A stretch of DNA of 64,000 nucleotides. It comes from Carnegiea gigantea (taxonomy: Eukaryota; Streptophyta; Magnoliopsida; Caryophyllales; Cactaceae). Both the position numbers and the translations under genes were made by a program. Each line of letters starts with the position of its first letter. The first letter of the stretch is position 1. The notes below the pieces were generated by a model, which was given only the letters and a program-made list of their open reading frames with translations, ran no database searches and had not been told where the DNA came from. Of this stretch, positions 35,757-46,531 are shown piece after piece. The stretch is taken from assembly GCA_029747015.1 (NCBI GenBank), contig JAKOGI010000832.1, positions 1 through 64,000 on the forward strand, written 5' to 3'.

Positions 35757-36360
35757 GTGAAGATTGATATGGTGGATGTCTTGAATTGTGAAGATCCTCC
35801 TGATTTTGACTGGATTTCTTATGAGGACCCCGACCAAGGGTATGTTAAGGTGAAGTTTTCTACTCCTATGCTACCTAACAAGCTTGAGGTTAAGGCCCCT
35901 ATTCTTAATAAGTCTTCTATGAGTGATTATTGCAGGTTTGTACAAACTGTTCTCTCTATGGCCCCTATGCACGGTTTTGATGTAGATTTTGATTCAGGGG
36001 TTGAACAAGTTGATGGTAGCCCATCTGATGGGCTACACGAGCGATTTATTTTGTATGCAGATAATACATTATGGCACTAAGTTATGAATATGAAGGACCT
36101 GCAGTTATAACTTTTAAGATGGTACCTTCGCTTGAAAAAATTTGATGCTGTGGTCGGGGACAAAGCCAATGTCCGTACACTTCTTGATCCGGACTAAGCA
36201 TAGAAGAAGGGTCAAGTACTTGGCCTTAAAGGAGCGCTTCTTGGGAGGTAACCCAAGTTCTTTTCCTTTTTCTTTTCTTGGCTTTATTTTTACCATTTTT
36301 GTATTTTATCGAAAAGAAAAAAAGAGAGAGAAAACAAAAAAAAAAAGTGTAAAATGTTAG
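35757..36360 (+). pseudogene. Protease-extension ORF and trailing sequence, unit 2
   Basis: A 107-codon open stretch (35757-36080) matches the acidic tail of unit 1 (DQGYVKVKFSTPMLPNK, GFDVDFDSGVEQVDGSPSDG). The retropepsin core itself is deleted between 35755 and 35757 relative to unit 1. Sequence similarity to unit 1 continues through the non-coding stretch GGAGGTAACCCAAGTT and the A/G-rich tract, and ends at AATGTTAGC (about 36353-36361). Here the envelope-like part and 3' LTR are missing. Confidence 0.78.
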
Positions 36361-37057
36361 CATGAATTGAGGGCTTTCACTTAGAATCTTAATGCAATAA
36401 AAATTGTGAGTCAATTTGAAAAAATAACTACAATTGATCAAAATAAGGTCCAAAATCATGAACCCTCACCCTATAATGCCGTGGGATAATTCATTGCAAA
36501 TTTTAATAATATATAGATCAAATTGTGTCAATTAATAAGGGCTTTGATTTGAAATTATATGTTCAAGACAAAGCATAAAGCAATTTCTAACAACATTGAA
36601 TCTTATTATAAAAATTTGCACCCCAAAAACACCAAAAGAAGCCCTACTTTTCCGTAAAGTCTTTGCCAAAATTCAGTCAAAAATTTTGCTAAAATCGACT
36701 AACAAATTAAGGGATTTGGGTCAAAATCTAATGGACAAGATAGTCCATATTTCAATTTGCAAGTTAATCGAATAAAATCATTTATTGAGAAATCGAATTT
36801 AGGGTTTGAAATGCAAAAAACCTTAGAATTTAAAGCTACAATTGCTCGCAAAACACTAAACCAAACACATCGTTTAATATATCAAATTAAGGCTCTCATC
36901 AAGCCCTATATAATTCCAAAATTTTAGAAAAATTCATGACGAAGTTGCAAATGAAATAGCAACATAAATTCTCAGGTGTAATCACAATGAATAGGAATAT
37001 AAACCTAATTTTTTTGCCATGAATTTCAAGCAATCTAACCAAGAAACAAGTCAATTG
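36361..37057 (-). other. Leader region of minus-strand Copia
   Basis: AT-rich stretch between the Athila break and the Copia primer site, with no open frame above about 50 codons. Read on the minus strand it follows the primer site, so it is the 5' untranslated leader. Gag, integrase and most of RT of this Copia are absent from the window. Confidence 0.5.
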
Positions 37058-37069
37058 CCTATGATGCCA
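37058..37069 (-). promoter_or_regulatory. Decayed tRNA-Met primer site of minus-strand Copia
   Basis: The plus strand GCCTATGATGCCA resembles GCTCTGATACCA, the reverse complement of the tRNA-Met primer site. It lies 1 bp from the LTR edge at 37071, which fixes the orientation as minus. Confidence 0.6.
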
Positions 37070-37070
37070 A

Positions 37071-37408
37071 TGAAGGAATTAATGTATTGAATTAAGTGTA
37101 AACAGATTTACCTTAATCATATAGTAGAAGACAATTGAACCTTGGCTTTAAATTAGTGGTCGATCAAGGAGCTCACTAAGTGGAAAACCTACACAATCCC
37201 ACAGCCTAAAAGCCCGATGATTTTGTGCAGAAAACTCTATTTAGAGAACCCTTTGTGTTCCTTGTGTGTGTCTTTTCTCTTAGACTGGTCCTCTATTATA
37301 TTAGACGGGCCAGTCGAAGTACTAGAATTTTTTAGATGGCTCTCTCGTCAACTTATTATGTAGATTATGCTTTCACCCTTATGGATGTATTATGCCCGAG
37401 GTTCAACA
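37071..37408 (-). repeat. 5' LTR of minus-strand Copia
   Basis: Direct copy of 16846-17188; starts TGAAGGAATTAATG and ends near GGTTCAACA on the plus strand. Confidence 0.72.
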
Positions 37409-37719
37409 AAAAGTTTAGTACATATGATGAAGTTTAAATTATTTTACATATTTATTCTTCACTTGAAATTATTTTAAACCAATTTGTTATAATAGTTTTA
37501 CAAATAGTTATCGATACATAATTGGCATTGCAATTTGAAGGTAGAAAATGATCATCACGATCACTATGGCCATAGATTGCACTGGTGTCTATCATGATCT
37601 TGAGGTTTTCCCTCACATAATACTAACATAAGCTCATCATTATAACCATCATGATCATCTTGGTTAACCCTGCAGTTCACAGTATGAGCCTATTCTTTTC
37701 ATCGATAAATCCATTTGTA
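37409..37719. other. Intergenic, nothing recognised
   Basis: AT-rich flank after the Copia LTR, with short repeats of ATCATGATC around 37545-37660 but no gene. Confidence 0.5.
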
Positions 37720-37990
37720 CCAATTTCTACTAACTTCTACCAACTCTTACCAATTGTACCATCTTCTACCAACTCTTAAAAAAAAAAAATCAATCATTTC
37801 GAACTCTAACCAATCTTTTCCAACTTTTTCCAACTTCTACTAATTTCTTTCAACTCTTATCAACTTCTACCAATTGTTCTTCTAATCTTTTCCAAATAAA
37901 CCTATTTCTACCAATCATTCCCCCAAAAAACAAAAAAACAACTCTTTCTAACTCTTACATACCACTTTCTACCAATCTTTACCAACTTCA
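37720..37990. repeat. Degenerate short-unit array (ACCAACTCTT-like)
   Basis: About 270 bp of imperfect tandem units around ACCAATTTCT, ACCAACTCTT and TCCAACTT, interrupted by an A-run at 37779 and another at 37923. Strongly strand-asymmetric (C and T, little G). It resembles in style, but not in sequence, the array at 15828-16150. Confidence 0.65.
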
Positions 37991-38089
37991 CCCATTTACT
38001 GATCCATATTTTGAAAAGATCCAGCATTATGTGTTGAATGGGATGAAGGACTATAAAACAATACATATGAGTCGACTAGTTAGTAGGGT

Positions 38090-38640
38090 GAGAAAAAAAA
38101 AATCCAAAACTAAAAAACCCAACCAGAAAACCGGTTAACTAGTTTAATTTTTAAAAAAGTAGGTTTAGTTAATCAAACAGAAAAAATTATGAGGTTTTAA
38201 TTTCGGCTCAGCCATTTGAAATTCGATTAACTACACAATTAACCAAATTTTAACATAGACCAAAACATAAATTTTATTAAAAAAAGGTAAATTATATATT
38301 GATCAAATGTAGATTTTATAATGATAAAAAGATAAGACTAAACATACAATATAGTGAACATTAATATTTAAAGTCTAGATCGTTAAATTAAATAAACAAA
38401 AAGTAAAAACTGAATTTAACAATTTAGATTAATAGTTAACCGGTACTGAAACTGAAAATCTGGACAACCGAATCGGAAGATCAGTTGATTAGATATTTTT
38501 TGATTTAGTTACTGTTCATAATTGTGCCAAATCGAAACATTTGGTTCACTAGAAACCACTTAACCAAAAATTTTGGTTTCGTTTTCAGTTCACAAATTTT
38601 TTTTTTAACCGAAGTTGTGATTAACTGGTTTTGACCACAC
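38090..38640. repeat. Possible MITE with GGTTAAC-type ends
   Basis: The left edge AGAAAACCGGTTAAC (about 38126) and the reverse complement of the right edge (GTCAAAACCAGTTAATC, about 38620-38636) are similar. The interior repeats AACCGAA/TTCGGTT motifs. About 510 bp with no coding potential. The ends and the target duplication are not certain. Confidence 0.4.
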
Positions 38641-38659
38641 GTACTTGTTAGTTATCATA

Positions 38660-38790
38660 TCATATACACATATATATGTATGTATGTGTGGCACATATAC
38701 ATACACACACACACACACATACACAGATATATGTATGTGTGGATTTGTGTGTGCATATATATATGTGTGTGTGTGCGCCCGCGCGCAGTT
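38660..38790. repeat. CA/TG/TA compound microsatellite
   Basis: Runs of ACAC and TGTG interleaved with TATA, ending in GCGCCCGCGCGC at about 38775-38786. The 60-codon frame through it is repeat-encoded. Confidence 0.9.
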
Positions 38791-39529
38791 TTGTCTGAAT
38801 ATTTATTTAATAATAAGAGTGAAATAAATTTAGTTTATAATAATCCATAACTTAAATAGGTCATTGATTAATAACAATTCAAATTTAGCAAACTTTTAAT
38901 CTTTCACAATAATCAATATGACATCTTGATAAATTTAACTATCACAATCTAATAAACACAATTGATTCATAGATTGAAATTCAATAGAAATTACAATTTC
39001 CATTATTGCCAACTAAAATTTTGAAAAAGAAAGAAAAACCAATTACAATCTAACACCTATCAAACTGCCATGAATTTATTGACTTTTAGATGCTAACTTA
39101 AGTTCGTATGAGAATGAGTTTAACATACATTTTTGCAATTCACAAAAAAAATTAAGCAAAAAACTATGGCCAAGTTGGAATCATTTGATTATCTTAAAAG
39201 AAAAAAATTGAGAAAATGTCAAGAAAAAAAAAATGGAATATGATGACTTGAGAAAAAAGGGGGACGTTGGTTCCATTAATTAAATATGTGAACCATATCC
39301 AATAATCAGCAAAAAAATGAAAGAATTAAATAAATATTAGTTTCATTTTTACATAAGTATGTTTTCATTTTACATTGAAATTCATCATAGGTTCATACAG
39401 AAGTTTGATGCATTGCATGAAAATTCAATAGAATTAATAGTCTTTTCACTATCAAATTAATTGATTGTATAAATAAGAATCAATGAAAATCTGACAATTA
39501 TCAATCCTACAACAACTTATTCGGTTATA

Positions 39530-39590
39530 TATACACGCACACACATACATAGATACATAGACACACATATACATATATATACATATAAAG
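39530..39590. repeat. AC/AT microsatellite
   Basis: Short imperfect run of ACACAC and ACATATAT units. Confidence 0.8.
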
Positions 39591-39889
39591 TCATAATCAA
39601 CATATGTTTGATAAGTAGGATGCTTATGCGACAATAGAGATGCCAAGATAGGAGGCTTAATTATGCATTTATTCAATAGAGCATTGATTAAATTAATGAT
39701 ATTTTTTCTCTAAAGGTACTCATAATGGATTTGTAATTTTACAAACTAATTGGTGTGGATTTTTTAAACAATGAATTTGATTATTTAAAAGAGAAAACAC
39801 CGAGAACTTAAAATATAAGCTCATGTATCCATTTAAAGAAAAAATGAATACTGTGATTTTTCACAGTAGCATAAAAACTCAATTAAAAT

Positions 39890-39986
39890 AATGCTAGAAA
39901 TGTTACTATTAGCAATAGACCATAGACCATACAATATCATAACGTATGGTCTATGGTCTATGGCTAATAATAATGTTTCTAGCGTT
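39890..39986. repeat. 97 bp foldback element (hairpin with 43 bp arms)
   Basis: The left arm 39890-39932 (ends AGACCATAGACCATAC) is complementary to 39944-39986 (starts GTATGGTCTATGGTCT) at about 38 of 43 positions, with an 11 bp loop. Each arm holds a tandem pair of the 8-mer TAGACCAT. Consistent with a tiny MITE or hairpin element. Confidence 0.8.
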
Positions 39987-40272
39987 TTTTTTAGTTGACA
40001 TTTTTGTGTTGATTTTAGGCTTCACCATTGATGTTAAAAGCCCTCCTACATTTTTTACATCAGAAATTGTGAAGCAATTGCATATTTCTCAGCAATTATT
40101 ACTTGTGATTATAATCTTTTCACTATTGACATTTAGGTAATTTTTGGTTGGAAGTAAACAACTTTGTAATGTAAACAAGTTTGTCATTCTTTTTTTTCAT
40201 TGTCTTGTTTTGTTAATTTCTTGGAAGAAACTAACCTATCACCTTTGTATGCTCGCTATTACTATCATGTTA

Positions 40273-41937
40273 TCTATATAATCTATATAACTATATATAA
40301 AATTGAGTAATAGCATATGGAGTTAACATGTGGATGGCTTAGGTGGCAATAAAAAGTGAGATGACGAGTCGTTATTGGTTTAATTTGTCTTTTATTTACT
40401 AATAAAATTTATTAGTGGTTTTTTCACATTTAAAGTGCTCATTATTGTATACATTTTTAGGTACAAAAAAATTGATTTTCATATTTTAAAAAAAACACAT
40501 TTATACCCAACTTTCTTCCATTTTTCTATCTATTGGAAACTGTTGAAACTTGAAATTAAGGAGTAAGATAAGATTTTTCTTTTTGGTGTAATTTTATCAT
40601 GTGGATAAAACAAGAGTGAGATCAATGCATGATATTTTCAAGTGGAATTTTATGTTGAGCTAGCAAAGTGTTATTGGCTAATTTTTTTAATTAAATATTT
40701 ATACTTATTATTTATGATTTAAAATTTAAAATGTTTTTATATTTTTATGTTTGAATACTTTCTTTAACATTTTATTCAGAGCTTTTAGTTCTGCTGGAGC
40801 TTTTAAAATTGGTTTAATCATAATAATTTCTAAAACGTGTGATTTACAGTTGTTGTCTTAGTCTTGGTCATTACTCTATGATTTTGAAACAAATATTGAT
40901 TGTTTGGCTTTTAGGTTTTGAAACTTATGCAAAAAAGTACTGTTTGCAATGACCATTTAAAAGAACAAGCTATGCAATATTTATATCTTATGGATTCCAA
41001 AACATATATTTACATATTATAATATTGGTAAAATACAATTTCTTAGAAAGATATTTGGTTGACAATATATACGTTCATAACTTTATATCTTGAGCATTGA
41101 GTAAAAGATTGGTTGGTGACCCTTTTTACTCTATCCGAAGAGGACCCACAATACATAATCAAATATTATTGCAAATTAAAATTTTAAATATGAAATATCA
41201 ATATGTATTATCTCTTCATTACTTGGCAACCTCTCATTCTGTTCATTTTACTGGGCTCACCCTTTTAAATTCTCATGCTATATTTTTCAAACAACTTGAA
41301 TTGTAATCTCTCATCATTTTTTTTTTCATTTCTATTATTCTCACCCTTTTAGATTTTCATACCAAAAGTTTCTACTTTAAAAAAATTTTAATTATCAATA
41401 AAACCTATTTGTTTTGAATATAGCATTAAAAACTAATGTATAATAAGTTAAACTTGTACAGATGTATAATATGTTAATCATAGAATTTTTAAAAAATTTC
41501 CACATTATATATAATGTGGAAATTTTTTTAAAATTCTATGAATAACATATTATACATCTATACAAGCTTATAATTTTTTGAGTAATCTAATATTTATAGA
41601 AGAAAATTTTAAATAAGCGAGATAATGAAATACTAAACTCGTTGTTGTATTATAGGGTAGAGATGTTACACATATAAATTTGAAATGTTGAATTGCTCTC
41701 TTTTGTGGCAATTTTCTTACTCAGATTCCTCTTATTTCATTATTCTCATGGTTCTTTTTTATTTTTACTTTTATTTTTTAATATTATTCACTTCATTTTT
41801 ATTAATTAAAGAATTATTGACATATGTATATAAATCGATAAGAGAGAAAAAAAAAAGTCAATAAATAGATAAATTATTATCACGCAACACTAAAAAGGTA
41901 AAGCAACAGCCCCTGCATCGTAGGGATATAGCACTAG
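40273..41937 (+). mobile_element. Candidate non-autonomous Helitron
   Basis: The right end has the Helitron signature. A GC-rich hairpin (CCCTGC, loop ATC, GTAGGG at 41911-41925) is followed 12 bp later by CTAG (41934-41937) and then a host T. The left end is proposed at TCTATATA (40273) after an A, giving the A/T insertion site expected of Helitrons; an alternative TC start lies 9 bp further on. The 1.66 kb interior is AT-rich with no helicase or Rep frame, so it would be non-autonomous. The 69-codon frame at 41097-41306 has no recognised motif. Confidence 0.6.
41444..41575. repeat. 132 bp near-perfect palindrome
   Basis: The arms 41444-41509 and 41510-41575 pair at roughly nine of ten positions with no loop; the centre is CACATTATA|TATAATGTG. 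It lies inside the Helitron candidate. It may be a foldback MITE that inserted there. Confidence 0.85.
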
Positions 41938-41942
41938 TTATA

Positions 41943-43411
41943 TCTATATTATAATATTCTGCCATCATGTTATTTTCCCATTGAATTTAATTTATGAAAA
42001 AAACATTGTAAGTGTCATCACTTTTTTTTAATATGGTATCATCAGTATTATTATGTTTATAATTGTATTATGTTAATATTTTTCATATGATTTTCGTTTG
42101 GGGACATTGTTTCTGCAATTAGGAGTCAAATTGGTCCAAATTTTGCTACAACTTGCATGCTTCTTAAACTTTTTCCCTAAATGTTTTAAATGCCTACTTT
42201 AGATTGTATCTCTTTTGTTTTACTTGGATTTTGCTATGTGGGTTTGTAAACAACGGTATCAAAATTCACTAAAATCAATTTGTAAATCATACAAATCGAA
42301 AATTGCTACATCATATTCTGTGGAGTATGTCAACTATGCTACTATTTTTGCCTGAATACTCAGACCATATCATATATGATGTCTAAATAATTGTGATAAT
42401 ATTTCGAATTAACCATTAGTTAAGCCTATTTTAATACACTGTTAATATTAAAGTACTACTTGTTAGTAGTACCATACATACACTTAATCAATCATTTTCT
42501 TAAGAATTGACCAAGTGGATGGAATTGTTTACTTTGTTGTGTTTATAGGGCTTTCATCAATCTTTGCATGAGCTTGAAATATGCAACAGTATAGAGACGC
42601 TTAAAGAGTTAGCTTAAAATCAACAACCAGCTTAATTATGAACTGTAATGAACTTAATTCAAGTAAACAACAACAAATGTAACAGACCTGTCAAAGCTGG
42701 CCCAAGATATGAAACCCGAACCAAATGCCCTGAACCTATACCTGACCTGACATATGAAAAAGGCTCACCCGAAAGTGGATCTGAAGTTCGAATTAACCCG
42801 AACTGAACCATACCTTGATCTGAAATTTGTGATGAATTTGCTTATTTTTGCATGACAAGCTTATTAGGCCAAAACTTAGTTGATCCGAAATTAATCCGAA
42901 CTGAAGTTCACCCAACCCAAGCCAAATCGACCCGAAATGTCGTTTTACCCGAAACAGGACCCGACCCAAAGTTAACTCGACCCGTACTTGAAGCGTATGA
43001 GCCATTTTCAGGCCTAAATATGAATACTCTAAGGCTTTTAAATTCAATTATAAGCTGCACCTTAATCAAGAAAATGATACTGTTAAATCCTATGAGAATT
43101 TTTAGTTAAAATCAAACATATATTAGCATGATGCTTTATCTTCTAAACAAAGCGTATGATTACTCCTTAGAATTTGCATAAATGAAAAAATATTCAAATA
43201 TTTGATTTTTTTTTTTTTGGTCTAAAGTATTCAAATGTTTGATGAGTATTTGTCATTAAAGGGTGTCTTAATTTTGGATAAAGGAATGTAAATAGTGTTT
43301 TTGTCAACTCTATAGAAATAAGGATATTATAATCTAAAGATTAAGACTTGTAATAGCTCTTAAAATTGAAAATTGAAGTACCATTCGCGCAATGCATGGA
43401 CTAAAAGCTAG
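41943..43411 (+). mobile_element. Second Helitron-like candidate, adjacent to the first
   Basis: The right end at 43411 again shows a decayed hairpin (CCAT...ATGG, 43381-43399) followed after 8 bp by CTAG (43408-43411) and a T. The hairpin-to-end distance is 12 bp, as in the first element. A start at TCTATATT (41943, after an A) would place it 5 bp after the first element. The start is inferred from sequence resemblance and is weak. The interior includes a GC-richer block of CCCGAAC/CCCGACC repeats (42690-42985), where two overlapping short frames are repeat-encoded. Confidence 0.4.
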
Positions 43412-44439
43412 TATTATTGAAAATTGATATGATTTTTTTTTTTTTTGGGGGGTGCAGAAGAGGGAACTAAAGTGTCAACAATACTGTTAGCTAAAAATCA
43501 CTTGAGGCCAAATTGCCCTAACATTATCAGCATAAAGTAACTACATAATGTTCTAGGGGAGCGGAATCAAGACCACCTTCTTCAATTTTGATGTAACTAG
43601 TTAACGGACACTAGTCGAAAATAATTTGCACGTACCTGAATTTTTCCTTGAAACAGTCTAGTCCTTTTTTCTCTTGAAATGCGTAATTGCCCTTTTATAC
43701 AATAGAAACCATGTAAAGTCTTAATAGGTATGTAAATAATATATTATGTTATTAAATATCACAAAAAATATAAAATTATTATATAGTTTTATAACAAATG
43801 TAAATCTTACAGAAGATAATTTATATTTTTCATATAAAATTCTATATTTTCAAAAGTTGTAAAAATTATAAATTATTTAAAAATGCACAAAAAGGAGCAA
43901 AAGTTCACAAACATTGCAATGAATTATAAAATAATTTAGTAAATTATATAAAGTTTGAAAAAAATGTATATATACAATAATTAGGTAATATTCTATAAGA
44001 ATGTAACAACCAATTAAGAGGAATTTGTTCAAGATACTCTAACTTATATTCTATGTGAATTTTAATCATTAATTATCTTATTTAGTTTACAACATTTGTT
44101 ATATTTGTTATATTACTTATTGTTTTTAACTTGATTTTGTTCGTACGAAAGAGCGATCATGTTATTTCAAGTGAAAAGGTTGCCTGTAAAGTTATTTTCA
44201 AGAAAAGTTAAGGTACCTACAAATCATTTTCAAAAAGTAAGTGTCCTTTAAAAAGCCAGTGTCCCACTAGCAATAAGATTCTTACAACAATTGGTAAATT
44301 TGGACATATTCAGAAGGAAGAGTGAAGGAACCCCAAAGTAGCCTGGTGAATCCACAATGGAGTAATGCTCTTGGCAATCTTTAACCTTAACCCTTTTACA
44401 CCTCAATTTAGCTTTCAATAAAGTGCAACACCCCACTTG
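43412..44439. other. Intergenic, AT-rich
   Basis: Contains a T-run followed by GGGGGG at 43432-43452. No gene recognised. A 62-codon minus-strand frame (44248-44436) has several Cys and Lys residues but no motif I can name. Confidence 0.5.
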
Positions 44440-45815
44440 TTGGTCCCAAAGTCAAGATCAAGTCACCTTAGAGTAGAAGGGGATAGGGAGGTGAACAAAG
44501 TGACTATATAAAATAAGATCAATTTAAGAAATTAGCTCTAACAATAAATCTGATAGCAATGTCAAGACCAAGTTAGAGACCCTAACTCTGAACAACAAAA
44601 TATTAAGTTTAACAATCAAGCAAGATGAAATTAGACTTAGTAAACTATAAGTACAAGATAGAGAAAAAGAGATAACTACTAAAATATGATAAGCTAGACA
44701 AAATGTAAAGAAGGTAGTGTAAAGTGTTTGTTCAGAAAGTTCACCGTATCCAACAGGGTTAGTTTTTGCTTAAGGCTTCCAGTTAGGATTTTAGTAATCA
44801 CATTAACTCAAATAAGATACAACACCATAAAGTTCACTGCTAAACATTGATAACCTACTCAATGTTCAATTATGAACAAGTCTCTCTAAATTGTAGTTGT
44901 AAGGGTACAACAACTTGGAGCTCTTTCACTAGAACTTTGGCAACTTGTTCAAGGTACACTTATGAGAAGCCTCCATAAAGTACACTCTCAAGGATGCAAT
45001 AACTCATTATTCTCTCTCTCAAATCCTAACAATCAATCAAGGTACACTTATGGGGGAGCAACACTCATTTGCTTATAGACATATTGATCTCAACTCTTTG
45101 CCTTACAAGGGTTATAAAAGTTTACAAAGATGAGATTGAATTACAACTCAATAGTACAAGTGAATATATACAAATCTGAGTGAAGTTCTTGTTGTATTTC
45201 TTGCCCTTTTTCTTAGCTACTTGGTATTCAATCTATATATTCCTTAAAGTTTGGAAAATCCTTGGGATTTTACTATTAAGTCTTGTCTTGACATCTCTAA
45301 AACATGGCATTCTTATTTAGAGTCTCTGTTCTTCTTTCTAATGTTATGTATAAAACTAATATGTGGAGACAATGCTTGAATTTCTCTAACTAATTTCTTA
45401 AGTCAAACTTGGCTTTAAGTGATGGACATTTATTGTCTTGATTGTTGAACACCAATTAGAAAAGCAACCTTACTTCTTTCTTAACCTTGATATTGATCTT
45501 TTGTTTATTTTGGTCAGGATGCCTCTTCAGGGTCAAAGTATGTTTCTCCCATTTTGAAAGTATTCAACATTGAGTGTAAAGCTCATTTTTGGCATGACCT
45601 CTTTTTGTAAGTCCATATTTAACTCATGCTTTCAAACCAAATCAAGATGTAAGTCTTTTTCCCAAATATGACATAAGAATAACGTAAGTTGCAAATATTT
45701 CAATATGCAATACTCATGTTAGTTCTCAATCATTGAAAATAAAAGAAGCATACACTTATGAAATAATAAAGGGTACATATAGGGAAAATGGACCATAATT
45801 CCATTTTTACTCAAC
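44440..45815 (-). repeat. Decayed Copia LTR-like remnant
   Basis: The block GTCACCTTAGAG...AGGGGATAGGGAGGTGAA at 44463-44496 resembles, on the opposite strand, the CACCTATTCACCCCCTAGGG end of the SIRE LTR at 2517-2537. A possible tRNA-Met primer relic (AATCTGATAGCA) at 44548-44559 and a CAACA edge at 45815 would suit an LTR in minus orientation, but these two signs do not agree on a left edge. No second copy is in the window. Confidence 0.33.
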
Positions 45816-46274
45816 AAACATTTGCATGTGAAGTACCCTATGTAAAAGTTATATTACTGCTAAACCACAATTAATAACCTCAATGCATAACTTTTTTGAT
45901 TTGTTTAGTTATCTTGTTCACTTATGATATGGGCAAGATTCGACATCCTCTACCTCTAATGCAATATATACCTTGAACTTCATTCAAGGTTCCCTCACTT
46001 TGAGTTATAACTAATTCTTAGTCTCTTAGCAAGGTTCTTGCCATAGCTAAATGATAGAGCATTAGAGCAACAACAACTATGTAACCATGCCATTCTTCAT
46101 AATAACCATAAACTACACCTCCCTCTCTAGCCAATATTAAGAAAACCATTCGAATGATTGATCAAATCAGGGGAATGGGCCAATCATTTGATTGGTTGAC
46201 CCAATTTATAGTTAAATTGTAGTGAACAACACGACCTAGTATACCTCCAACTATTTTTTTCTATGTATTTCCAA
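45816..46274. other. Intergenic, nothing recognised
   Basis: AT-rich, no open frame of note and no repeat partner in the window. Confidence 0.5.
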
Positions 46275-46531
46275 AGTTCTTGCAAAAAAATACCACTAAA
46301 CTAATCAAAATATTCATGAATGCCACTCAACTTTTTTTAGTTAAAAATAATATTAAGCTTTACAAAATGTTCAAACATGCCATTATGATTAGGGCATTTT
46401 TGAGTTATTTTGAAAAGTTAGGTGTATTCTTTTATCTTTTTAAGCAACTTCAATAATATTTTTGACTTAAAAAAAATCAAGTGGCATATTGAATATTTTG
46501 AAAAGTTTAATGGTAGTTTTTAGCAAGAACT
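46275..46531. mobile_element. Foldback MITE, 257 bp
   Basis: Terminal inverted repeats of about 85 bp: 46275 onward (AGTTCTTGCAAAAAAATACC) pairs with the reverse complement of the right end at 46531 (AGTTCTTGCTAAAAACTACC). The similarity continues through TCAAAATATTCA and TGCCACT. The interior is short and AT-rich with no coding capacity. No clear target duplication was read. Confidence 0.82.

Larger units (their letters stand above)
25438..36360 (+). mobile_element. Athila-type Gypsy block, tandem LTR-internal-LTR-internal, no pol found
   Basis: Two direct LTRs (25438-26680, 33069-34337) are each followed by a tRNA-Asp-type primer site and a gag region. Unit 1 continues with a protease remnant, a pyrimidine-rich spacer, an envelope-like ORF and a 1.8 kb non-coding tail. 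Unit 2 continues only to the end of the protease-remnant ORF and stops at about 36360, where Copia leader begins; a third LTR is absent. In neither unit is RT, RNase H or integrase recognisable. The tandem form is expected from unequal recombination between LTRs of neighbouring copies, followed by loss of the right end. Confidence 0.85.
16846..37408 (-). mobile_element. Minus-strand Copia element split by two nested insertions
   Basis: Reconstructed from four separated parts, all consistent with one minus-strand Copia. These are a 3' LTR (16846-17188) preceded on the minus strand by AGTGGGAGA, the pol C-terminus (about 18285-18403), the RNase H and RT C-terminal part (24629-25437), and a non-coding leader, primer site and 5' LTR (36361-37408). 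The two LTRs are diverged direct copies of one about 340 bp sequence. A Gypsy element (18404-24628) separates the two RNase H halves, and the Athila-type block (25438-36360) sits where gag, integrase and most of RT should be. That the outer pieces belong to a single insertion is inference from family, order and orientation. Confidence 0.62.

Noticed and set aside
16846..37408. A novel large gene cluster spanning 20 kb
   Set aside because: Every coding trace in it matches retroelement gag, protease, RT, RNase H, integrase or envelope-like motifs, and LTR, primer-site and purine-tract pairs account for the layout.
42690..43109. Overlapping 84-85 codon frames on both strands
   Set aside because: Produced by CCCGAAC/CCCGACC repeat words; no conserved residues and mirrored on the two strands.
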